64,000 nucleotides of DNA, taken from assembly GCF_004343725.1 (NCBI RefSeq), contig NZ_PTQW01000016.1:1-64000 (forward strand), read 5' to 3'. This document shows positions 43,443-52,269 of this stretch, piece after piece. Each line of letters opens with the position of its first letter. The stretch's first letter is position 1. Under the pieces are notes generated by a model, which searched no databases, was not told where the DNA came from, and saw only the letters and a program-made list of their open reading frames with translations. A program made the translations under genes and the position numbers. The DNA is from Treponema sp. J25. GTDB lineage: Bacteria > Spirochaetota > Spirochaetia > Treponematales > Breznakiellaceae.

Positions 43443-44083
43443 TGAATTGTGTTCAGATAGCGACCCTGGTGAGAAGGTGGGAACAAAACGAGACGATTTC
43501 GCCCCTCGAGGTGGAAGCAGTAAAAGAGCATCTTTCCCGGTGTTCTTCCTGCGCGCAGCGGTATGCATCTCTCATTCAACTTTTCGAGCGGGATGCCGGG
43601 ATCATTCCAAAGATTTCTTCTCTTTCCCGGGAGGTTCCACCGCTTGATACCAATCATATCATGGCACACATTGAAGAACGATCTTTCAAAACATTTACGC
43701 AGAGAGGAAAACAGAGACATCTTCGAAGATTCAGCCACTTCATTCCGTGGGTTGCAGCCGCGGCACTCCTCCTGGTGGTACCATTGGGCTATATGTTGTA
43801 TACAAACAAGGACTCTGACATGGTAACCGTCCGCTTTGTTTTAGAAGCTCCTGAAGCCACCACGGTGATAGTGTCGGGGAACTTTAACCAGTGGTCAAAC
43901 GTAGATATTCCCCTGCATCCAGAGGGAGATGGAAAAACCTGGTCCACCACTATTCGACTAAAGCGTTCTTTTGAATATCGATACAATTTTGTCATCGACA
44001 ATAAGATCTGGATACCGGATCCTAATGCGGCAGTATCAATCGACGATGATTTCGGCGGCAAAGTATCCTTATTGGATTTATAG
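43439..44083 (+). CDS. Anti-sigma factor with extracytoplasmic CBM48-like glycan-binding domain
   Basis: A 214-residue membrane protein. Residues 1-~45 form a zinc-finger anti-sigma domain (HLSRCSSCAQRY: His31, Cys35, Cys38) that would hold the ECF sigma factor. One helix spans ~102-121 (FIPWVAAAALLLVVPLGYML). Outside the membrane, residues ~127-214 match the CBM48/isoamylase-N early-set fold: TTVIVSGNFNQWSNV, a Gly-rich turn, EYRYNFVIDNKIWIPDPNAA. This domain binds alpha-glucans in glycogen-active enzymes and AMPK. The combination suggests direct gating of the sigma factor by a glycan or envelope polymer, but a purely structural role is possible. Translation is coupled to the sigma gene. Confidence 0.88.
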   Translation: MMNCVQIATLVRRWEQNETISPLEVEAVKEHLSRCSSCAQRYASLIQLFERDAGIIPKISSLSREVPPLDTNHIMAHIEERSFKTFTQRGKQRHLRRFSHFIPWVAAAALLLVVPLGYMLYTNKDSDMVTVRFVLEAPEATTVIVSGNFNQWSNVDIPLHPEGDGKTWSTTIRLKRSFEYRYNFVIDNKIWIPDPNAAVSIDDDFGGKVSLLDL

Positions 44084-44104
44084 ATTCATGAATAGGAGGG
44101 CTGT

Positions 44105-44524
44105 ATGAAACACCTAAGACTTCTTATGGTTATCGGATGTATATTTCTTACCTGGACGCCGGGATTTGCTCAAAAAGCAGAAAATCAATCTTTTTATGCC
44201 GAACAAATACTTCAGGATTTAGAGAAAGCGTTCCCCTCTCTACGGGAGAATGAAACGCTAAAAGAAGACATGGGTCGGCAAATTACTCTGCAATTACTAG
44301 AGGGACACACCTATCAGGAAACGCTTGCCCGGTTTAAACAAATAGTCTCTTATCAGTTTGACAAAAAGTCAGAACAAAACGAGAGAGAACAACAACACCG
44401 AAGGGAAGCTCTTCGTAACCTACAAAGATTACAGATTGAGCAGGATATTCTTGGTACTTCATTAGTCAAGGGATGGATGCATCTGCATCTTCCTGGCTCC
44501 TCTTCTCGACGAAACAAAAGATAA
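44105..44524 (+). CDS. Small exported helical protein in the ECF sigma operon
   Basis: A 139-residue protein with a signal peptide (MKHLRLLMVIGCIFLTWTPG, cleavage after FA), preceded by GGAGGG. The mature part is predicted helical and highly charged (LQDLEKAFPSLRENETLKED, KSEQNEREQQHRREAL) and ends in a basic tail SSSRRNKR. No family is recognised. It lies 21 bases after the anti-sigma gene and 7 bases before the next exported protein. Confidence 0.78.
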   Translation: MKHLRLLMVIGCIFLTWTPGFAQKAENQSFYAEQILQDLEKAFPSLRENETLKEDMGRQITLQLLEGHTYQETLARFKQIVSYQFDKKSEQNEREQQHRREALRNLQRLQIEQDILGTSLVKGWMHLHLPGSSSRRNKR

Positions 44525-44531
44525 ACGATTA

Positions 44532-45233
44532 ATGAAATCGATGAAGAAACGTCTTTTTATTTTGTTTGTCTTTTTTCTTCCTTTCACGTCCTCTGCATGG
44601 GCAGAATATGGTCCGCGTAATTGGTTACACAGTAGTACGGGCGCTTTGTATCAGGAGGTAGCCTCCGAGTTAGAGGTAATCATCAACGAAGCAGAGCGTC
44701 AGCAAATTCCCGGAGACTTATTGGTAGATAAATTAAAGGAAGGGGCGGCAAAGCGCGTTACAGGGACCCAGTTGGTCCAAGCATTGCGAACTGAGGTGGA
44801 CCGCCTAATTACAGCCACAACCCTATTAAAAAAACCAGGCCGTAGGGTCTCTGGGGACAGGCAGTCCCTGTTACGAACCACTTCGTTGCTTTTACAAGGG
44901 GGTATTCCCGTGGATACCATTGATGCGGTCCTTGAATATGCAAGTTTAATAGACAAATCTTCTAATCGGGCTATCAATGCCCTCTCCACAGCCCTGAGAG
45001 TTATTGCGATAGCCCAAGCGCCGGCAGACCTTTTACGGCCCCTTTCGGAATGCCTTGTGCGGAGCACCCTTCAGGATCCACAATTTTCGCAGTTACAATC
45101 CTTTACGGTCCGAGCAAGGGGGAAACAAATTCAGGGAGAGCCCCTTATAAAATTGATTATCGGGAGCCTTGATAGTGGAAACGGCCTTGCATATCTAGAC
45201 CGCGAGATAGAAAGAAGGAGTCAACGCCCATGA
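44532..45233 (+). CDS. Exported protein of unknown function in the ECF sigma operon
   Basis: A 233-residue protein with an N-terminal signal peptide (MKKRLFILFVFFLPFTSSAW; start at the first ATG or at the fourth codon ATG). The mature chain is helical and repeat-like, with segments such as ASELEVIINEAERQQIPGDL, LLVDKLKEGAAKRVTGTQLV and VDTIDAVLEYASLID. The same 'ip.dlL..kl.EGaaKrv....l' pattern is seen in lipoproteins of unknown role. Periplasmic location is expected. The stop overlaps the start of the beta-barrel gene by four bases. Confidence 0.78.
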   Translation: MKSMKKRLFILFVFFLPFTSSAWAEYGPRNWLHSSTGALYQEVASELEVIINEAERQQIPGDLLVDKLKEGAAKRVTGTQLVQALRTEVDRLITATTLLKKPGRRVSGDRQSLLRTTSLLLQGGIPVDTIDAVLEYASLIDKSSNRAINALSTALRVIAIAQAPADLLRPLSECLVRSTLQDPQFSQLQSFTVRARGKQIQGEPLIKLIIGSLDSGNGLAYLDREIERRSQRP

Positions 45234-46147
45234 GAAAGTATCCTTCCTCTGCAAAGGGATTCTACTTTTTATTCATGTGTATGCTCGCCCAGACCGTAAT
45301 GGCCGAACTTGTCATAAAACCCTCTGTAGGATATGGTTCGCCCGCTGAAGATATACAGGTGGGACCTTTATATACGGGACAGGTAGGTTTTTCTCACGAT
45401 ACCCTCCTGGGAGATAATAGGCTTCTTTCTCTTTTTAGTTCTGCCGATACCGCATGGTGGCAGTCTTTGCATGAGTATCAAGCCACAGTTCAAGGCGGGG
45501 CTGAACTCTCTTTGGGAATAGGGCGCTGGATATACCTTGTGGGTATGCAGGGAGTCTTTCAGGAAGACAGAACAACAAACACGGCACCAACAGGAAGTAT
45601 AACAGCTCGCTTGGTAGGTATTCATAACAGCACCGATTATAGCCTTCAGCTTGAGGGGGAAGCCAGTGTTGTCTTTGGCCAAACCTACGATACCGTATAT
45701 ACCGGCACAGTTTCCGCTTCCTTTTTGCAGGGAGAATTGGTAATCAAACCATCTGTACTCATCTCAGCCTCATTTTCACACTACACTCCTGTATCATGGT
45801 CCGTGGGACCAAAAATCGGTTTTTCCTGGTACCCCCCCTTCCCGATAAATCTGGGTATTTTTTGTCTTTACCAGCACGATATCATGGATACAGACGCTTC
45901 CTGGCAAATCGCAGTGGACCTGGCGGTACAACCGCTTTCCTGGCTGGGATTCAATCTTTCCCACGGGGCAGAGTGGACGGAGATGAACTATAACGGTACG
46001 GCAAAGGGGGAACTGCGTTTCAGTCTGGCCTCATCCCCCTGGTATACCAGTGGATATTTTATTGGAACTGACCTGGAATATGTAGTGGAGCCCTTTGATC
46101 TCACCCAATGGAAGATTACCACTGGCATAAGCTTTCAGATATTCTAG
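45230..46147 (+). CDS. Predicted outer-membrane beta-barrel protein
   Basis: A 305-residue protein with a signal peptide (GFYFLFMCMLAQTVMA). The mature chain alternates aromatic and polar residues in ~10-residue strands (ELVIKPSVGYG, YSLQLEGEASVVFGQTY, LVIKPSVLISASFSHYT, GELRFSLASSPWYTSG) and ends in Phe (GISFQIF), typical of an outer-membrane barrel. The segment ELVIKPSV occurs twice, perhaps an internal repeat. No family is recognised. As last gene of the sigma operon it may be the structural output of the envelope response. Confidence 0.72.
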   Translation: MRKYPSSAKGFYFLFMCMLAQTVMAELVIKPSVGYGSPAEDIQVGPLYTGQVGFSHDTLLGDNRLLSLFSSADTAWWQSLHEYQATVQGGAELSLGIGRWIYLVGMQGVFQEDRTTNTAPTGSITARLVGIHNSTDYSLQLEGEASVVFGQTYDTVYTGTVSASFLQGELVIKPSVLISASFSHYTPVSWSVGPKIGFSWYPPFPINLGIFCLYQHDIMDTDASWQIAVDLAVQPLSWLGFNLSHGAEWTEMNYNGTAKGELRFSLASSPWYTSGYFIGTDLEYVVEPFDLTQWKITTGISFQIF

Positions 46148-46226
46148 AAATGCATCGAATATACCAAACCCGCTATTCCGCGCCCCGGAATTCCTAAAAA
46201 GATCCTATCGGAGGTTTCCCAGCCAG

Positions 46227-46283
46227 ATGAGTAACCATGCAAGCTGGCCAGCTAGCCAAAACAAGTGTATATTTATTGTATGA
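46227..46283 (+). CDS. Possible 18-codon leader peptide
   Basis: ATG 46227, 12 bases after CGGAGG, opens MSNHASWPASQNKCIFIV and ends in TGA that overlaps the ATG of the next gene (ATGA). The downstream gene has no ribosome binding site of its own, so translational coupling through this leader would explain its expression. A 12-bp palindrome AGCTGGCCAGCT lies at 46242-46253 inside it. Could be chance. Confidence 0.3.
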   Translation: MSNHASWPASQNKCIFIV

Positions 46284-48591
46284 AAACCAAGGGGCCTCAA
46301 AGCATTGCCGTTCTTCTCAGTACCCTTGATGATGAATACCAAAAAAACCTTGTTTCCTGTTTTACCCGGGCGGGAGAAAAACGAAATGTTCATCTTTCCT
46401 TTTTTGCAGGCTATAGCCTCTGTTCCCCCTATGGGTACCAAGCTGCCAGTAACTCTATCTATGCGCTCATCCATCGACAGCGTTTTGCGGGAGTAGTTAT
46501 TAGCTCTACCCTTTTTACTTATATAGATGAAAATACTATTCATACTTTTCTCAGCTATTTTGATAAGGGACAGATACCGTTCATTATCTTTTCGTATCCC
46601 CTCTCGGGATACCCCTGTGTCCGGCTCAGTGTCGAAAAGGCTATCTATGTTGCCATTGAACACCTTGTCCAGGATCACGGAGTTAAACGGATAGGCTTTA
46701 TTCGGGGACCTAAAAACTCTGAAGAAGCCAATGAACGTTTTCTTGCGTACCAAAGGGGCCTGGAACGCTGTCAATTACCCTATGAACAAGATCTGATTCT
46801 TCAGGGTGATTATGGAAGGTTTAGCGGATATCACGTCATAGATGAGTATATCGCCACAGGTAAATCCTTACCCGATGCCATCCTGGCAGCAAACGATCTT
46901 ATGGCTCTGGGAGCGCTAGAATGCCTACAACACCATGGGATTGCTGTTCCTCAACAGGTAAAAATCATCGGATTTGATGATATTGGGGAAAGTGCTGTGT
47001 CTATTCCTTCTTTGAGCACAATCCGACAACCCTTGCAAGAAATGGCCACAGCTACCTTAGACTATATGAGTCAATTTCGGAACGAAGGGACAGGTACCTC
47101 AGCCCTTATGAATACCCCACCCTCCGAAATCTCTATCGAGGCATCGTTTATTCGCCGAGAGTCCTGTGGATGTTTTGATACATCTCCTTCTCTATCTTCT
47201 TTCTTTTTCCTTCTTCAGAAATCCGCCAATAACATTCTGCAGGTCCCCCAAGACATTACCTCTTTTCAAGAGAAAGGAAAAAACACCTTTCAAGACACTG
47301 AAAGTTCCTCTTACAGAACTATTGAAGGTTTTAGGGATAGTAAACTTTTACGTCATTTTGATACAGCCCTGGAAGAGGTACTAGCTGAGAAACGTCCTAA
47401 GAAAGAATTAAAGGAAATCGTGCTTCATTTTCTGCCGGAGGTATCTCTACTCGAATCCCATCTCCTTGAATTACAGAGGGTATCCTTCTCCTCTCAGGGA
47501 AACGGGCATTCTCAAATAAAGACAGCCCTAATCGCCGAACTTCTTTCCTATATTCATAAGGTAAAAGAGCGCGTTTTTTTACGACAATCCTATCTTTTTA
47601 CATTACACTTTCAAGAGTTCGAGTATGCAAGTCAGTTTATCACCGTGAGCTTTAATCTCCAGGATCTCATTACAAATCTAAAAAATACCCTTTCCCGGAT
47701 CCATATCGAGAATTTCTTTCTGTGTTTTTATTCCAGTACGGTACAGTGGGATAGAAGATTATCCTGGAAATTACCGGCAAAGTCAAAGATAATTCTTTTC
47801 TATAAAGATGGCGTACCCGTTTCTTCCTGGGAGAATAGAATGATAACGACGAGAACCCTGTACCCCAAGGACTTTTTAGCTAATAAAGGCTCTTCTATTA
47901 TCTTGCCCCTCTACTACGAATTTGAGTCTCTTGGCTACCTTGGCGCATCTCCTGTTCCAGAAGATACAATTGCGATGAACATCCTTCGAAGAGAGGCCGC
48001 CATGGTACTAAAAGGGACCCTAATCTTAGAAAAAGAAGAAAAAACAAAGGCGGAACTAAAAAAATCATTAGATACCATAAAGAAACTAAACCGGAAACTG
48101 CAAGGGCTTTCGATAATTGACGAACTAACAGGCCTGTATAACCGCCGTGGTTTTCTTACGGAAGCCCAAAAAGTATTTAATATAAACAAACGCAGTCTCC
48201 GTCCATGTGTTCTCTTTTTTTTCGACGTGAACGGCCTAAAAAAATAAATGACCACTATGGTCACGGAGAAGGGGATTTTACCATAAAATCTGTCGCCACG
48301 GTTCTGCAAAGGACCTTTCGATCTACCGATATCCTTGGAAGATGGGGAGGCGATGAACTCGTAGCCCTGGCCATTGATTGTAGCCTTGAAAAACTTCCCA
48401 TAATACAAAAAAGATTACAAGAAAACTTAGAAAGTATTAACGCAAAACTCCAGAAACCTTATGCTATTTCTTTTTGTTATGGGGTGGCAGCAACAAACCC
48501 AGAAGAGCCTGTGCCCCTTCAGGAACTTTTTGATATGGCGGATAAGAACCTATATGAGGAAAAGGACCGGTTTTATTTCCGCCATGAATAA
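46280..48591 (+). CDS. LacI-like sensor-GGDEF protein in two frames (frameshift at 48238-48247)
   Basis: The first frame encodes ~655 residues from ATG 46280 to TAA 48247; the second continues to 48591. Residues 1-~295 are a LacI-type sugar-binding domain without a helix-turn-helix (SIAVLLSTLDDEYQKNLVSC, DAILAANDLMALGALEC, IIGFDDIGESAVSIPSLSTI), ending in RRESCGC as in the kinase at 29945. A helical/GAF-like middle follows, then GGDEF: DELTGLYNRRGF and FFFDVNGLKK in frame 0, INDHYGHGEGDF and GRWGGDELVA in frame -1. GGDEF domains make cyclic di-GMP; the signature here is GGDEL. Frame 0 alone cuts the domain before its active site. Joined length ~770 residues. Confidence 0.85.
48238..48247 (+). 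other. A AAA AAA slippery heptamer followed by stop TAA
   Basis: The frame-0 codons are CTA AAA AAA TAA. The seven A residues (48238-48244) are in the X XXY YYZ phase for -1 slippage, after which the ribosome reads ATA AAT GAC CAC, restoring the conserved KKINDHYGH of GGDEF domains. Polymerase slippage adding one A would have the same effect. Confidence 0.7.
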
Positions 48592-49150
48592 TAAAGATAA
48601 ACCAGTCGAACAAAGCCGAATTGGCCGAAGTTTATTGCAATGGGATAATATCGTTTCCGAACAAACGCCCCCAGAAGAATCCATACCTACCTTTATCTGT
48701 GATGTTCACCTCGGAAAATTAAGTCGAATACTCCGCCTTCTGGGATTTTCAGTATATTATCGAAACGATTTAGAGGATCGAGAAATCGCCGATCGGGCCG
48801 CCGCTTCGTCTGCCATCGTGCTCAGTCGAGACAGGGGGCTTTTACGAAGGAAAAAGATTAGCCAGGGCCTTCTTCTTACCTCTACCGACCCCTATGAACA
48901 GGCCCGGGAGGTTCTCTGGCACTTTAACCTGCTCCCATCGGTTCGTCCCTTTAGTCGCTGTTCCCTCTGTGGGGAACCAATCAAACCGGTGCCCCGAGAA
49001 ATGGTATACCATCAGCTGCCAGCCTCAGTAAGAGACAAGTACCCTACCTTTTATCAATGCTCTGCCTGTGGGAAGCTTTTCTGGAAGGGGGACCACTTCA
49101 GAACCATGGAAGGCCTTTTAAACCGCCTTCTTTCTCCCAGGGCCGAGTAA
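48584..49150 (+). CDS. Mut7-C RNase-like domain protein with zinc ribbon
   Basis: A 188-residue protein from ATG 48584, which overlaps the end of the GGDEF frame by 8 bases; the longer frame from 48461 is only its shadow. The N-terminal half is a Mut7-C (PIN-like) domain with TFICDVHLGKLSRILRLLGF and the acidic AIVLSRDRGLLRR segment. The C-terminal half has two Cys pairs forming a zinc ribbon (CSLCGEP and CSACGKLFWKGDHF). The family is widespread in bacteria, with ribonuclease activity proposed but function unproven. Some members carry an N-terminal ubiquitin-like domain, absent here. Confidence 0.9.
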   Translation: MNNKDKPVEQSRIGRSLLQWDNIVSEQTPPEESIPTFICDVHLGKLSRILRLLGFSVYYRNDLEDREIADRAAASSAIVLSRDRGLLRRKKISQGLLLTSTDPYEQAREVLWHFNLLPSVRPFSRCSLCGEPIKPVPREMVYHQLPASVRDKYPTFYQCSACGKLFWKGDHFRTMEGLLNRLLSPRAE

Positions 49151-49162
49151 AAATACCCTCCC

Positions 49163-49750
49163 TTAGCGCAATGCCCCCTGCGATACCGCCAGAATTTCCC
49201 CGAAATACACCCGGTGATAGTCCTGCCGGGGATAATTCTGGTCTATGGCGGGGTCCAAAAAATGGGAAGGATCCAGGTCCTGCCAGTATATCTTTCTACA
49301 TTCTATGACAAGATAGGCCTCTGCAAAGGAAGGGGCCGCCACACGATACGAAGAAACAGGAGTAAGCCCCGCCAGGCTAATCTTATCGCCATCCCGGCCA
49401 GAGCGACTTCCTAATAGGCTTAGGGCCTTTCGATATTTTTCAGGCGCAAAGGCCGAAAGCGTAAAAGTATCGTACCGTTCCATAAATTCATAGGTATACC
49501 GCGTGGGCCGCACCACCACCTGAAAGAACATCCGGTCCCAGATCTGACCATAACTTCCCCAGCTAATGGTCATGGCGTTAAAATGCCCTGAGGCATACTC
49601 GCCCGCACAGAGCAGGAGCCATTCTGTTTTTAGTTGGAGCGGATCGTAGTGAAATTCAGAGAGGGGTATTTCCTTTCGTACTCCTGGAGAATTTCCTTCT
49701 CCATACCCTCCACTCTGATAGGACCCTGTTGATTCTTCCATCCTGGCCAT
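49163..49750 (-). CDS. Flavin reductase-like FMN-binding protein
   Basis: About 195 residues from ATG 49750, chosen because AGGAGGAGGG lies ~10 bases upstream and because the sequence before it (to GTG 49882) is not like the family. The flavin reductase split-barrel pattern is visible: LLCAGEYASGHFNAMTISWG, DRMFFQVVVRPTRYTYEFME and the DTFTLSAFAPEKYRKALSLL block. Members bind FMN and reduce it or transfer electrons; many in anaerobes have unknown partners. It is convergent with the Mut7-C gene. Confidence 0.85.
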   Translation of the reverse strand: MARMEESTGSYQSGGYGEGNSPGVRKEIPLSEFHYDPLQLKTEWLLLCAGEYASGHFNAMTISWGSYGQIWDRMFFQVVVRPTRYTYEFMERYDTFTLSAFAPEKYRKALSLLGSRSGRDGDKISLAGLTPVSSYRVAAPSFAEAYLVIECRKIYWQDLDPSHFLDPAIDQNYPRQDYHRVYFGEILAVSQGALR

Positions 49751-49924
49751 CGGTGTTTTTCCCTCCTCCTGTGAATCTCCTGCAAATAAAAGATAGCCCA
49801 AAAAAACCAAACATGGTTCCCATATTTTAGCCCTTTTTACTATACTATTGAACAGGTGTGATGGTACAGGGGGAGGCGACACAGAGAAACCAAGAAGTCT
49901 CCCTCCGTCGTGAGGAGGTTTCCC

Positions 49925-51493
49925 TTGGTCCGAAAAATAGTTTTTTTTCTTCTTGCGGGGGCAATACTTATGGCGGGGGCGATATTTTTTAGGGTTGAGC
50001 GGCCCTCGTTACACCTTACGGTTTATCCCCCCAACGCCAGGATTCTTCTGAATGGGAAAGAGATCACCAGCGAGCACCCCCTTTCCCTTCCGTGGTTTTC
50101 ACAAGAGCTTACCCTCCAGGTCCAGGCAGATGGATACAAACCTCAAGAGCTGTTCTATCGGCCCCATTTATTCGGCCCCTCCCATCTGAGTATCACCCTG
50201 GAGCCCCAATCATTTCCCGTTACCATCGACCTTGAAGAAGGGAGTTCTACTGTGTTCTGGCAAAATAAAAACCTGGGAAACACCCCGCTTTCCACAGAAC
50301 TGCCGACGGGGCTCCAGGAAATCCGGCTTGTTCGGGAAGGTTACGCCGACGAGTGGTGCCGCCTTTATGTCCAGGGGCCGGGGAAATTCCGCCTACGCCA
50401 CCATCCCGAGGGAACTCCCTTTAAACAGATTGGAATCTTTCCCTGTGGTGCCCAACCCAAACAGGTGGTCTTCAGCCCCGACGAACAAAAACTCTGTATT
50501 CCCCTTCTGGATGAAGAGGGGTTCGATGTGCTTGATATAGCGGATGCTCTGCATGGGGAACCGCACATAGAACGCATCACTCCACCGGATCCCCAAAAAC
50601 AACGGGGCTACGTGGAGGCCCTTTTCATTGAAGAGCCAGCTTCCCCCGCGGCTGAACAGAGCAAAGAGACGGCGACCATCCTCTTCTGGATAAGCCAGAT
50701 GACCACTGGCCGAATGTATGAATACCGCTACCCCGATTTTATCTACCAACGGAGTATTCCGACAGGAGGAAGCTGGTCCAAATTTATGGCCTGGTCCGCA
50801 CCAAAACAGGTAGTAGCCGTATCCAACTGGCTCAGTGATACCGTCTCGATTATTGACATTCCGACGGGAACGGTGCAAACGCGGCTAGCCACCGATCCGG
50901 TACCACGGGGACTTGCCTTCAGTTCCGATGGATCCTTTTTGTTGGTAACGACCTACGATGGAGGGACGTTTATTCAATTTGATACCACCACATGGAAACC
51001 AATTCAACGGCTCAAGTTTGCCGGCTCTAATCTTCGCCACGTGGTACTCAGCCCTGACAACCGATGGGCCTATGTGTCCGACATGGCGAAAAATCGGGTG
51101 TACCAGATCAGGGTAGCATCCTTTTCCATTGAGAAAACCTTTACGGTAGATCACAATCCCAATACTATCGATCTGAGTCCCGACGGAAAATGGCTTTTTG
51201 TCTCCTGCCGGGGGCCGAACAACCCCGACTCATATCTTCTCCGCAGCCCCCGCAGCGGCCGCATCGCGGTTATCAATCTTGAAGCAGGGAAGGTAGTCCA
51301 CGAATTTTCCACCGGTAACCAACCCACAGGGCTCGATGTGTCTCCCAGCGGCTCGTACCTTGCCCTTTCTAACTTCCTCGACAATACGATAGAACTCTTT
51401 TGGATTCGGGATTTTCTGGAACCCCTTTCAAAGGGAGCGGCCTCTCCACCAGGCCTATCCTCCGGTCCTTCACCGGAAACAAAACTCCCCTAA
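49925..51493 (+). CDS. Membrane-anchored PEGA and YVTN beta-propeller protein
   Basis: About 522 residues from a TTG at 49925, preferred because GAGGAGG lies 6 bases upstream; GTG 49910 is in frame but covers that site. An N-terminal signal anchor (KIVFFLLAGAILMAGAIFF) is followed by two PEGA-like repeats (HLTVYPPNARILLNGKEI; PVTIDLEEGSSTVFWQNKNL) that are often surface or sugar-related stalks. Residues ~170-510 form a YVTN-type beta-propeller (VVFSPDEQKLCIPLLDEEGF, TDPVPRGLAFSSDGSFLLVT, HNPNTIDLSPDGKWLFVSCR, GLDVSPSGSYLALSNFLDNT). No catalytic motif is seen. Probably an envelope scaffold. Confidence 0.85.
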   Translation: MVRKIVFFLLAGAILMAGAIFFRVERPSLHLTVYPPNARILLNGKEITSEHPLSLPWFSQELTLQVQADGYKPQELFYRPHLFGPSHLSITLEPQSFPVTIDLEEGSSTVFWQNKNLGNTPLSTELPTGLQEIRLVREGYADEWCRLYVQGPGKFRLRHHPEGTPFKQIGIFPCGAQPKQVVFSPDEQKLCIPLLDEEGFDVLDIADALHGEPHIERITPPDPQKQRGYVEALFIEEPASPAAEQSKETATILFWISQMTTGRMYEYRYPDFIYQRSIPTGGSWSKFMAWSAPKQVVAVSNWLSDTVSIIDIPTGTVQTRLATDPVPRGLAFSSDGSFLLVTTYDGGTFIQFDTTTWKPIQRLKFAGSNLRHVVLSPDNRWAYVSDMAKNRVYQIRVASFSIEKTFTVDHNPNTIDLSPDGKWLFVSCRGPNNPDSYLLRSPRSGRIAVINLEAGKVVHEFSTGNQPTGLDVSPSGSYLALSNFLDNTIELFWIRDFLEPLSKGAASPPGLSSGPSPETKLP

Positions 51494-51539
51494 GGAGCAG
51501 GTCAATGCCATCGATACCCCTTAACCAAAAGCCCGATTC

Positions 51540-52205
51540 CTAGGGACTGTCAGAAACAAGGGGCACAAAGGAAACTCCATAATAGGTATTTCTCTGTGTT
51601 CCTCCCGGATCTTTTACCACTACATACAAATTTCCATGACTTTCGGGATATACCAGAATTCCTCCTAGTATCAGTTGGGCCAGAAGAGTTGCCTCCAGTC
51701 GCGGACGCTCCTTTCCTTCTACTCCGGCGGAAACAAGGATGCGATCAAAGGGAGCTTGAGAGGGGAGCCCTCTGGAACCATCCCCTTCAATAATCACTAC
51801 CCGATCCCGGAGGCCCGCCAAATTTTGCCGGGCCTGTTGGGCAAGTTCGGAGATCCGCTCAATTCCATAGAAGGTTCCTCCCGGAGCAATAAGAAGGGCC
51901 CCTATGGCGGCAGCATAGCCACAGCCTGTACCGATTTCCAGAACCCGCTGCCCCGGTTGCAAATCCAGCTTGTCCAGCATAAAGGCTACCATACTGGGCT
52001 CACTGCAGGTCTGCCCATGTCCGATGGGGACCGGCTCATCATGGTACGCCCAGCGGCGCTGGTCAGGAGGAAGGAAGAGGGCCCGATCGACCCGTTCCAT
52101 GGCAGCAAGCACCCGTTCTGACCGGGGAGAGGTGTCAAGGTAGGTGGGAGCCCTTCTTCGTACCACTTCTAGTAAATCATGATTTGTTTCATGATTGATG
52201 GGCAT
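51540..52205 (-). CDS. pcm: Protein-L-isoaspartate O-methyltransferase
   Basis: About 221 residues from ATG 52205 (upstream GGAAAGGAAAG; a start at 52250 is also open). It methylates L-isoaspartyl residues in aged proteins with S-adenosylmethionine. The pattern is typical: VLAAMERVDRALFLPPDQ, AYHDEPVPIGHGQTCSEPSM, the SAM-binding VLEIGTGCGYAAAIGALL and FYGIERISELAQQARQNL, then ILVSAGVEGKERP. Its C terminus is standard. The next gene upstream on the same strand, an unknown membrane protein, ends 64 bases away. Confidence 0.94.
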   Translation of the reverse strand: MPINHETNHDLLEVVRRRAPTYLDTSPRSERVLAAMERVDRALFLPPDQRRWAYHDEPVPIGHGQTCSEPSMVAFMLDKLDLQPGQRVLEIGTGCGYAAAIGALLIAPGGTFYGIERISELAQQARQNLAGLRDRVVIIEGDGSRGLPSQAPFDRILVSAGVEGKERPRLEATLLAQLILGGILVYPESHGNLYVVVKDPGGTQRNTYYGVSFVPLVSDSP

Positions 52206-52269
52206 AAACTTTCCTTTCCTCAAGGTCTTAAAAGGAGCCCCTAAAGGCATCCCTTTCCCAGAAGAGATC

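Noticed and set aside
48750-48775. A CGAAACGATT match to the LacI operator half-site inside the Mut7-C gene
   Set aside because: Single half-site within a coding region, without the mirror arm, most likely chance.
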